From assembly GCA_030637775.1 (NCBI GenBank), contig DAOWFY010000103.1, positions 1 through 7,533 on the forward strand: a DNA stretch of 7,533 bases, written 5' to 3'. Shown here piece by piece: positions 1-5,446 of this stretch. How positions within the stretch are numbered: position 1 is the stretch's first letter; each line of letters begins with the position of its first letter. The translations under genes and the position numbers were made by a program. The notes under the pieces were generated by a model. That model was not told where the DNA came from, searched no databases, and was given only the letters and a program-made list of their open reading frames with translations. The stretch is from DAOVGU01 sp030637775 [NCBI: bacterium] (GTDB taxonomy: Bacteria > Ratteibacteria > UBA8468).

Positions 1-1
1 C

Positions 2-586
2 AATCCGAGACTATGGCGGGTTGGATTATCTTATCTATCCCTTGGTCTTGTTAGCTTTGGATTTGTCTATTGGGTTCCAACCTATATGTATGAGGTTCAA
101 GGAGTCAGTATCGCCAATGCGGCTACCAAGAGCATCCTATTTCCTCTGGCGGGGGCAGCCGGCGCATTAACCGCGGGCTGGGCGACAGATAAGTTCTTCG
201 CATCCAGAAGAACACCGATAATTGTTCTTATGGCCGTTTTGGCCGGTATCTTCATCTTGCTTTATCCAAGGATTCCGGTTGGAAATAATTTTTTAAGCCT
301 ACTCTGTCTGGCCATCATAGGCTTTATGGCCTTCGGAGCTCATACCACAATGGTAACCGTTATTCCTATGGATTATGGAACAAGGAAGGCTGCGGCCTCT
401 GCTGCGGGATTTATTGATGCATTGGGTTATGTAGGAGCAACTATCGCTGGGGTAGGGACGGGTTGGTTGGTGGATAATTACGGTTGGAATCCTGCGTTTT
501 ATTTTTGGGCCGCTGCTGCTTTCATTGCCCCCCTCCCAATGTTGCGGTTATGGAAATACAGCCCGCCTAAGACCAAATATATGTGA
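2..586 (+). CDS. MFS transporter, organophosphate:phosphate antiporter-like, C-terminal half (5' truncated)
   Basis: The frame is open from base 2 to the TGA at 584-586, so this is the last 194 residues of a longer membrane protein cut by the window edge. The first internal ATG, at 86, is not its start. About six hydrophobic segments are visible, fitting transmembrane helices 7-12 of a 12-helix major facilitator. A motif-A-like loop, GWATDKFF followed by ARG-ARG (fragment residues 59-70), sits between helices 8 and 9. The segments YWVPTYM, AAGFIDALGYVGA and the helix-12 region resemble GlpT/UhpT-type organophosphate:phosphate antiporters. In GlpT the TM7 phosphate-binding arginine lies ten residues before the Tyr of its SPTYL motif; here that place is Ser18 of the fragment. 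The substrate may therefore not be a phosphate ester. The family call is good; the substrate is unknown. It converges on the HTH gene with a five-base gap and no visible terminator. Confidence 0.8.
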   Translation, partial: NPRLWRVGLSYLSLGLVSFGFVYWVPTYMYEVQGVSIANAATKSILFPLAGAAGALTAGWATDKFFASRRTPIIVLMAVLAGIFILLYPRIPVGNNFLSLLCLAIIGFMAFGAHTTMVTVIPMDYGTRKAAASAAGFIDALGYVGATIAGVGTGWLVDNYGWNPAFYFWAAAAFIAPLPMLRLWKYSPPKTKYM

Positions 587-591
587 CACAG

Positions 592-1110
592 TTATTCTAT
601 TTCTAATCTTATTTTTCCTCCGAGCCGAGTAATGAATCTTCTTAAAGTATTGAGGGAAATATTTTCTCCGCCTTTTTCAATTCGAGAGACCATCTGTTGA
701 GAAATATTTAGTTTTTTTGCTAAATCAATCTGGGTCATACTTTTTTGTAGTCGTAGTCTTTTAACCTGACTTCCTATCTCCTCGAAAAGGGTATCCGGTC
801 TTTTTTGCTCCCTTAATTTAATTGATACCCCTTTTTTCTTTAATTTCTCTAAAACTGTCTCATAGATAGCCTGCCAGAACTCAATACGAGGATTATTCCA
901 GGAATCCTTGCGCATCCTCCTCTTTATCCTTGGCCAGAAACGGCAGAAATTAAGAGGAGAAATATATTCCTTCAAAACCTCAGAAGGAGAATTCTTACGT
1001 GCCAAGAGTAAAGATACAAGAGGAATAAATTGATTATCCTCCGGGTTGGATAAGATATGCTTGACTTTATAGTCAGAAATCTTTCTGTCCCATAGCCAAT
1101 CTCTCTTCAT
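592..1110 (-). CDS. HTH (XRE/Cro-C1) protein with N-terminal accessory domain; probable antitoxin/autoregulator
   Basis: This 172-residue protein has two parts. Residues 1 to about 95 form a Trp- and Arg-rich domain (WLWDRK near the start, FCRFWPRIKRRMRKD at 55-69, EFWQAIYE at 77-84). It resembles an accessory domain seen next to nucleotidyltransferase genes but has no function I can name. Residues 110-168 are a Cro/C1-type helix-turn-helix, with helices 2-3 around TQIDLAKKLNISQQMVSRIE (126-145) and a short basic tail. The ATG overlaps the TGA of the nucleotidyltransferase gene (ATGA, 1107-1110), so the two are translationally coupled. A purine-rich AGGAGAGAGG lies about ten bases upstream of the ATG. 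The protein is the obvious candidate to bind the two palindromes at the operon promoter. In classical AbiE the antitoxin gene comes first; here the regulator is second. The antitoxin role is inferred from context. Confidence 0.75.
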   Translation of the reverse strand: MKRDWLWDRKISDYKVKHILSNPEDNQFIPLVSLLLARKNSPSEVLKEYISPLNFCRFWPRIKRRMRKDSWNNPRIEFWQAIYETVLEKLKKKGVSIKLREQKRPDTLFEEIGSQVKRLRLQKSMTQIDLAKKLNISQQMVSRIEKGGENISLNTLRRFITRLGGKIRLEIE

Positions 1111-1826
1111 ATAAAATCAACCTCTCTCCTAATTAATTTATCAATCTCCTTTTTAAAATGTCGTTCTATATTCTGATAATCAGGTTTTCTCTTTGTTTTT
1201 AAATCTAATAGACTACTTTTCATTGCGAATCTATCATAAGTGCGGAACCATCTGATTAGCCCTTCTCGTCTAACCTGGTCGCAGTAGTGAAAGGCAAAAT
1301 CTGACAAAGGTGTGCAGGTCTGAGATAGAAAGAAGAGGTCATAGAAATCCTTCGGTTCCTGACGGCCAGTAATAATCTTACGACCAATAATATTTCTCCT
1401 TTCAATAAAACCAACTATAGCATATATCTTTCTGAGATAGATATCTTGGATGGAAAGTACAGGAATCCCATTTACAATATTTAGTGGGCGAATAAGTTTT
1501 AGATAATCTTCAACAAAATCAACTCTCAGTACCTGGTTTTTTGTTAAAGAGATATTATAGATCATCATTTTTGCTTTCTCTTTTTTAGTTTGCTCAGCAA
1601 TAAGTTCCACTTTTTTCTTAAGTCCTTTTGCGATTATCTCTCTTATCTTTTCAACTCTTAGAGGAAGAAAATTTTGTGTGAAAAAATCAAGGTCATCAGA
1701 ATCTCTATGTTGAAAATAAAAGCGAGAAAGGGCAGTTCCCCCAGCAAGATAAAAATCTTTAATCCTTCCCGATAACAGCTTTAATACTTTTTCCTGATAA
1801 TCTATCAGAGAGATTTTTTTACCCAT
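1107..1826 (-). CDS. Nucleotidyltransferase of the AbiEii/AbiGii toxin family
   Basis: From the ATG at 1824-1826 the protein is 239 residues. The signature of the AbiEii branch of DNA-polymerase-beta-like nucleotidyltransferases is clear: LAGGTALSRFYF (28-39), then HRDSDDLDFF (40-49). The latter gives the R-x-S-x-D-x-D pattern, with Asp45 and Asp47 as likely metal ligands. LRVDFVEDY follows mid-protein, and EPKDFYDLFFL near residue 165 matches the family's C-terminal D-[FL]-YDL motif. AbiEii enzymes act as toxins in abortive-infection modules, and relatives transfer nucleotides to tRNA; the actual target here is unknown. The frame extends upstream to a TTG at 1862, but that TTG is part of the -35 box and the intervening DNA is promoter and operator, so I choose 1826. 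No Shine-Dalgarno precedes it, and the -10 box ends only seven bases before the ATG, implying a leaderless mRNA. It is co-transcribed with the downstream HTH gene. Confidence 0.85.
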   Translation of the reverse strand: MGKKISLIDYQEKVLKLLSGRIKDFYLAGGTALSRFYFQHRDSDDLDFFTQNFLPLRVEKIREIIAKGLKKKVELIAEQTKKEKAKMMIYNISLTKNQVLRVDFVEDYLKLIRPLNIVNGIPVLSIQDIYLRKIYAIVGFIERRNIIGRKIITGRQEPKDFYDLFFLSQTCTPLSDFAFHYCDQVRREGLIRWFRTYDRFAMKSSLLDLKTKRKPDYQNIERHFKKEIDKLIRREVDFI

Positions 1827-1833
1827 AAACAAC

Positions 1834-1862
1834 ATTATACAACTTATATGTTGTAAAGTCAA
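1834..1862 (-). promoter_or_regulatory. Sigma70-type promoter of the nucleotidyltransferase/HTH operon
   Basis: On the minus strand TTGACT (1862-1857) is followed by a 17-base spacer and a perfect TATAAT (1839-1834). Transcription should start about seven bases further on, at 1826-1828, essentially on the ATG. This makes a leaderless transcript likely and rules out the upstream TTG as a start codon. One operator palindrome fills most of the spacer. Confidence 0.75.
1838..1855. promoter_or_regulatory. Operator palindrome, proximal copy
   Basis: TACAACTTATATGTTGTA has perfect six-base arms (TACAAC and GTTGTA) around a six-base centre. It lies between the -35 and -10 boxes, so a bound dimer would block RNA polymerase. 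An identical copy lies 31 bp away. The likely ligand is the HTH protein of the same operon (inference). Confidence 0.75.
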
Positions 1863-1868
1863 ATCCTA

Positions 1869-1886
1869 TACAACTTATATGTTGTA
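1869..1886. promoter_or_regulatory. Operator palindrome, distal copy
   Basis: This is the same 18-base palindrome as at 1838-1855. The identical stretch extends to 22 bases (1836-1857 and 1867-1888). The 31-bp centre-to-centre distance is close to three helical turns, so both sites face the same side of the DNA, which favours cooperative binding of two dimers. It sits just upstream of the -35 box. Confidence 0.75.
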
Positions 1887-1908
1887 AAAAGAGAATTTAC
1901 TTCAGATC

Positions 1909-3864
1909 TTATTCTACAATGAGTTGGCACTTGGGGAGGGAGGAGAGAAAACTTTTACCATAAAACTTGGTTAGAACTCTACTATCTAGAATAACTACAA
2001 TTCCTTTATCCGTTTTATTGCGGATCAGGCGACCAAATCCCTGTCTCAGTTTGATAATTGCTTCCGGAAGGGAATATTCCAAAAAAGCATTGCCATTTCT
2101 TTTTTCAATCGCTTCAATTCTTGCCTCAATTAAAGGATGGTCCGGAACGGCAAAGGGCAGTTTAGTAATGATGACATTGCTTAAAGATTCTCCGGCCACA
2201 TCCACTCCCATCCAGAAACTCTCTGTGCCAAAAAGGACAGAATTTATATCCTTCTTGAATGCTTCTAACATCCTGTGTCGGGGCATTCCATTTCCCTGAA
2301 GAAAGGAGTTAATTTTTCTTTCCTGCAAAGTGGGCAAAACCTTCTTGTATACCCTATCCATAACCTTATAGTTAGTAAAGAGGACAAAGGCTTTCCCTCC
2401 TGACAGTTCTAAGTAATGTTTTATCTTTTCTGCCAGCGCTCTTTCATATTCTTGCTCTGTCTGGGAGGGTGTTCCCTGACAAAGATAAAGTCTAACCTGT
2501 TTTTCATAATTAAAGGGGGAGCCCAGCAAAAGCTCCTTTGTTTCTTTCAAACCAGTTCTTTCTTTAAAGAAGGCAAATGAATTGTTTACGCCTAAGGTAG
2601 CGGAAGTCATAATAATTGGTTTCACTTCTTTAAATAGATATTCCTGAAGGTGAGCGGCAACATTGATGGGAGAGGAAAAAAGAGCGATACGGGCATACCT
2701 TCTTCTTTTAGCTAATTCTACCCAGTAGACATAGTCCTTCAGGGATTGATTCAAGATAATTCTTATCTCTGTGGCTAAAGAAGAACAGCGTTTTATAGAG
2801 GAGGTAATCTCTACCTCCTCCTCCTTACTCTCGGCAGTTGCTCTCCTCTTGAGAAGGATTTTCGCAATCTCCTCCAGATGTAAGGAGATTCTGTTCTCTA
2901 CGAAATTGGGTATCTTGATTCTTTTCGTCTCCTCTTTTTTCATCCAATCCTCTATCTCCTGGAAAAAGATTTTTGCTTCCTCCTTAACTACCTCAATGTA
3001 ATTAAGAACTTCTTTATTGAGTTTCAAGGTAGTTAAAAATCCTCCAAAGGAATCCCTTTGGGACCCTTTCCGGTGCGAAAGGGAATTGAGGAGATAACTT
3101 ACCCGAAAATTACTGAGCTCTATCCCCAAATGCTCACTGGCAATCTTCTCCAGATTATGCGCCTCATCGAGAACTGCCGGCTTATAAGGAGGCAGAAGGC
3201 TCTGTTTTTCAATCCTTAGGGCCAAATCGGAGAAGAAAAAATGATGGTTAACGATAAAGAGGTTTGCCTGATATAACTTCTTTCTTGCTCTTTTAAAGAA
3301 GCATTTTTCTTGGTAAGGGCATTTTTTTCCCAGGCAGTTGTCCTGCTCGCAGCAGACCTTATCCCAGACTTTAGAGGATGGAACCCGGGGTATATCGGAA
3401 AGAGTTCCCTCGACGGTAACCGCACTCCATTCCTTAACAAGAGCCAGCGCGGCAAATTCATTCTCATTTTCGAAAAGTTCTCCCTGGGTCTCTGAGGTCC
3501 GGGCTAAACGCCGGAGACAAAGATAATTACTTCGACCTTTGGCAATGGCTACCTTAAAGGAAAAGGGAATGACCTTTTGTAAAAAGGGGATATCCTTTTC
3601 CATCAGTTGCTCCTGCAAATTGATGGTATAGGTGGAGATAACCACCCTTTCCTTTGTCTGGTTGATATAGTCAATTAAAGGAACCAAATAGGCAAAACTC
3701 TTTCCTGTTCCGGTGCCAGCCTCCACTACCAAATTCCTTCCCTCGCTGATGCAGTTTTCTATTGCTTTAGCCATTCTTATCTGCTGGGTCCGATATTCAT
3801 AGTTAGGAAATTCTCTGGCAATAAAACCTTCTTCCCTAAATATCTCCTCCAACCTTTGACTCAT
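1909..3864 (-). CDS. dinG: DinG/XPD-family iron-sulfur ATP-dependent DNA helicase
   Basis: This is a superfamily 2 helicase of the 5'-3' iron-sulfur class (DinG, YoaA, XPD), 651 residues long, close to E. coli DinG and without the N-terminal exonuclease domain of Bacillus DinG. Visible in order are: a Q-like segment YEYRTQQ (23-29); Walker A AGTGTGKS (49-56); motif Ia around STYTINLQEQL (77-87); four cluster cysteines C116, C177, C182 and C188, whose last three have the E. coli spacing; VNHHFF; DEAH (233-236); MTSATLG (419-425); GTESFWMGVDVAGE (546-559); and QGFGRLIR motif VI (608-615). Such helicases unwind forked DNA, R-loops and related structures during repair and replication restart. The ATG start gives a normal N-terminus. 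No Shine-Dalgarno is present, and an extended -10 lies just upstream, again suggesting a leaderless mRNA. The gene is transcribed toward the nucleotidyltransferase operon but is separated from it by that operon's own promoter. Confidence 0.93.
   Translation of the reverse strand: MSQRLEEIFREEGFIAREFPNYEYRTQQIRMAKAIENCISEGRNLVVEAGTGTGKSFAYLVPLIDYINQTKERVVISTYTINLQEQLMEKDIPFLQKVIPFSFKVAIAKGRSNYLCLRRLARTSETQGELFENENEFAALALVKEWSAVTVEGTLSDIPRVPSSKVWDKVCCEQDNCLGKKCPYQEKCFFKRARKKLYQANLFIVNHHFFFSDLALRIEKQSLLPPYKPAVLDEAHNLEKIASEHLGIELSNFRVSYLLNSLSHRKGSQRDSFGGFLTTLKLNKEVLNYIEVVKEEAKIFFQEIEDWMKKEETKRIKIPNFVENRISLHLEEIAKILLKRRATAESKEEEVEITSSIKRCSSLATEIRIILNQSLKDYVYWVELAKRRRYARIALFSSPINVAAHLQEYLFKEVKPIIMTSATLGVNNSFAFFKERTGLKETKELLLGSPFNYEKQVRLYLCQGTPSQTEQEYERALAEKIKHYLELSGGKAFVLFTNYKVMDRVYKKVLPTLQERKINSFLQGNGMPRHRMLEAFKKDINSVLFGTESFWMGVDVAGESLSNVIITKLPFAVPDHPLIEARIEAIEKRNGNAFLEYSLPEAIIKLRQGFGRLIRNKTDKGIVVILDSRVLTKFYGKSFLSSLPKCQLIVE
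3064..3083. repeat. Palindrome inside dinG
   Basis: CCCTTTC-CGGTGC-GAAAGGG is a perfect seven-base-pair inverted repeat with a six-base loop. A second small one, TCCC-TTT-GGGA, adjoins it at 3053-3063. Together they code for the hydrophilic SHRKGSQRDS stretch (residues 263-272) in a variable part of the helicase, away from any motif. Confidence 0.45.
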
Positions 3865-3885
3865 GGGTTAATATTACCATAAAAT
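3856..3885 (+). promoter_or_regulatory. Sigma70-type promoter for the sir2 remnant
   Basis: TTGACT (3856-3861), an 18-base spacer and TAAAAT (3880-3885) each match five of six consensus bases. A start near 3892 would leave a short leader containing GAGG (3894-3897) before the ATG at 3904. The -35 box lies inside the first codons of the divergent dinG gene. Confidence 0.5.
3871..3879 (-). promoter_or_regulatory. Possible extended -10 element for dinG
   Basis: On the minus strand TGG-TAATAT ends six bases before the dinG ATG. It has the extended -10 TGn signature and four of six consensus bases. No good -35 is seen at 16-18 bases upstream. If it is used, the dinG mRNA would be leaderless, in keeping with the absence of a ribosome binding site. 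Confidence 0.35.
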
Positions 3886-3903
3886 ATATCTTTGAGGAAG
3901 ATC

Positions 3904-4553
3904 ATGGAAGAAGGAGTTATTAAGGAAATCTTAAAAGCAAAAAGGATGGTTGCCCTTACCGGCTTAGGTATCTCGGCAGAAAGTGGCATTCCAACATTTC
4001 GGGGAAGGGGAGGGCTCCCGTCCGGTGGACGGGATGGGGGGCTCTGGGAAAAATATAATCCTTCTGTCTATGCTAATATCCCTGGGTTATCTCGGGCTCT
4101 TTTCACTAAACCGGAGAAAGTGATGGTAACCTCTATCGCTGGCAGTGCTTAAAATGCTGCAAGGAGCAAATCTTCTCCAAAGAAAAATTGAACTCTTTTC
4201 TGAATTCTCTCAGTCAGGTGAGATCCTCCCGGTTAAGCATTATGAAAAGTTTCCGTAAATTTTCTCAATGCAGTTGTAAAGGTAGAATCCGACCGAGCAT
4301 CGTTTTCTTTGGAGAGATTCTCCCTGCCAATCAGTTCCTAAAAGCAGAAAAGGCAATATCAAACTGCGACCTTTTACTTCTGGTTGGAACCTCCGGGATT
4401 GTTCAGCCGGCAGCCAACCTTCCCTTCTTAGCTAAAGGAGCGGGAGCAAGGATTATTGAAATTAATCCCGAAAGAACCGAACTTTCTTATCTCTGCGATG
4501 ATACAATTCTTGGCGCCGCCAGCAAAATCCTGCCGAAATTATTCGTTCCCTGA
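3904..4553 (+). pseudogene. Sir2-family NAD-dependent deacetylase gene, broken by internal deletion and frameshift
   Basis: The N-terminal part (ATG 3904, GAGG at 3894-3897) encodes the NAD-binding start of a sirtuin: [19 protein letters not shown] (residues 16-34), then a LWEKY segment. This frame ends at TAA 4150-4152. Homology resumes in another frame from about 4122 ([12 protein letters not shown]), open after the TAA at 4107-4109 and running to the TGA at 4551-4553. The second part has the zinc ribbon (CLKC, later CSC), RPSIVFFGEILP, LLLVGTSGIVQPAANLP and IIEINPE. Compared with Thermotoga Sir2, roughly 55 codons between the PEKV region and the GN-L-Y region are absent, including the QNID motif and the catalytic His. 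GLGIS replaces the usual GAGIS, and the usual GTSS is GTSG. The product cannot be an active deacetylase. A 27-bp insertion lies at 4018-4044. An assembly error is possible but would not explain the drifted motifs. Confidence 0.85.
4012..4044 (+). repeat. In-frame 27-bp palindromic insertion in sir2 flanked by GGGCTC direct repeats
   Basis: GGGCTC at 4012-4017 recurs at 4039-4044. Between the copies lies TCCCGTCC-GGT-GGACGGGA (4016-4034), a perfect eight-base-pair hairpin with a three-base loop. Removing 4018-4044 restores the normal sirtuin reading FRGRGGLWEKY. The insert adds nine codons (residues 39-47) without changing frame. Confidence 0.65.
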
Positions 4554-4557
4554 GTTC

Positions 4558-4586
4558 TTGACATATCGATGTCATAATGCTGTAAT
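4558..4586 (+). promoter_or_regulatory. Sigma70-type promoter for the thymidylate synthase/miaA operon
   Basis: A perfect TTGACA (4558-4563), a 17-base spacer and TGTAAT (4581-4586, five of six) lie just downstream of the sir2 remnant. The predicted start is near 4593, only about five bases before the ATG at 4598, so the purine-rich AGAGGGAG would be partly outside the transcript. Read-through from the sir2 promoter could also supply mRNA with the full binding site. Confidence 0.55.
4559..4574. promoter_or_regulatory. Inverted repeat over the -35 box, possible operator
   Basis: TGACAT-ATCG-ATGTCA is a perfect six-base inverted repeat with a four-base centre, overlapping the -35 hexamer of the thymidylate synthase promoter. 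A repressor or activator site is possible. The binding protein is unknown, and a chance palindrome is not excluded. Confidence 0.3.
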
Positions 4587-4597
4587 TGAGAGGGAGA

Positions 4598-5446
4598 ATG
4601 AATATTCCAATTCTTAAGGTAGAGGGAAAGGGGATCGCCGAGGTTTGGGAGAAAGGTATTCTTAAACTATGGGAAAAAGGTGCTCAGATTAAGACAGAAT
4701 ATGACAATCCCAAGGATCCACCCAGCAAAGACGGGACAATGATGATGCTGATCAGGGAACCTTTTGCTGAACCCAGGATTCATCTTGCCTTTCCCGGTGG
4801 ATTGGAGGATTTGGAGAAGTATCGGCAGGAAGTAGTTCTTGGTATTCATGATAAATGGATTAATCCCAAAGAAGGCTCCTGGACCTATACCTACCATGAT
4901 CGACTTTTTAATTACTCCCAAAGGATTAATCAGATAGATTATATCGTGAAAAAATTATCCAAGTCGGAATATTCTCGGAGGGCGCAGGCAATTACCTGGA
5001 TTCCATCAATTGACCCTCCGACAGATGACCCTCCGTGCTTGCAGAGAATCTGGTGCCGCATTGTTAAGGAGAAGGGGAGATTGTTCTTAAATATGCATAC
5101 TCATTGGAGAAGCCGTGATGCCTACCGAGCAGCATTTATGAACATTTTTGGCCTTACGGAACTGCAGAAATCCATCTGTGAAAAAATCTCAGAGCAAAGA
5201 AAGGAGAAGGTCCTTGTAGGTCACTATTTAGATATCTCCGATTCCTATCATATCTATGGCTCCAATTTTGATGATTTCAAAGAACGGTTCTTAAAACTGC
5301 AAAAGAAAAGAAGATTTTATGATCAGGAAAGAACCATGAGCCGGACAATGAGGAGCGATGACCCCGCAGCCATTGCCGGTTTTGAATATGGCAGGAAATT
5401 ACTGGAGATGGAGCAGAAGACCGGAAAGAGAGGAGCCACATTTTGA
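4598..5446 (+). CDS. Thymidylate synthase, ThyA superfamily (archaeal-like branch)
   Basis: This family methylates dUMP to dTMP with methylene-tetrahydrofolate. The 282-residue protein is diverged from classical ThyA but keeps its catalytic features in order: the paired arginines R127-R128, DPPCLQ with nucleophile Cys147, an RSRD segment (171-174) with N182 corresponding to E. coli R166, S167, D169 and N177, FGLTELQ (184-190), and SYHIY with H218 and Y220 for the dUMP sugar contacts. The Asn at the N177 place favours dUMP over dCMP, for which hydroxymethylases usually carry Asp. The overall style (PPCLQ, then RS-D, then FGL-ELQ) is closest to the archaeal thymidylate synthases I recall. I choose the ATG at 4598, preceded by AGAGGGAG, over the in-frame TTG at 4586, which is part of the -10 box. 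Its TGA overlaps the TTG start of miaA. A related superfamily reaction cannot be excluded. Confidence 0.8.
   Translation: MNIPILKVEGKGIAEVWEKGILKLWEKGAQIKTEYDNPKDPPSKDGTMMMLIREPFAEPRIHLAFPGGLEDLEKYRQEVVLGIHDKWINPKEGSWTYTYHDRLFNYSQRINQIDYIVKKLSKSEYSRRAQAITWIPSIDPPTDDPPCLQRIWCRIVKEKGRLFLNMHTHWRSRDAYRAAFMNIFGLTELQKSICEKISEQRKEKVLVGHYLDISDSYHIYGSNFDDFKERFLKLQKKRRFYDQERTMSRTMRSDDPAAIAGFEYGRKLLEMEQKTGKRGATF

Noticed and set aside
587-591. Bidirectional terminator between the transporter and the HTH gene
   Set aside because: Only five bases separate the stops, and no stem-loop spans them.
1827-1862. TTG-initiated extension of the nucleotidyltransferase by 12 residues
   Set aside because: The TTG is the start of the -35 box, and the extension is encoded by the promoter spacer and operator palindrome; it would not be transcribed from the predicted promoter.
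1967-3526. Plus- and minus-strand open frames inside dinG
   Set aside because: They lie antisense or out of frame to a helicase with all its motifs, have no family features and no convincing start signals; they are shadows.
3892-3903. TTG start four codons upstream of the sir2 ATG
   Set aside because: It overlaps the ribosome binding site; the ATG at 3904 has a proper GAGG six bases away.
4586-4597. TTG start four codons upstream of the thymidylate synthase ATG
   Set aside because: It overlaps the -10 box and the purine-rich binding site; the ATG at 4598 fits the family N-terminus.
5011-5035. Direct repeat TGACCCTCCG with a 15-bp period just before the catalytic Cys codon
   Set aside because: It encodes DPP twice, and the second copy is the conserved DPPC motif; a small codon duplication in a variable loop is possible but nothing suggests function.
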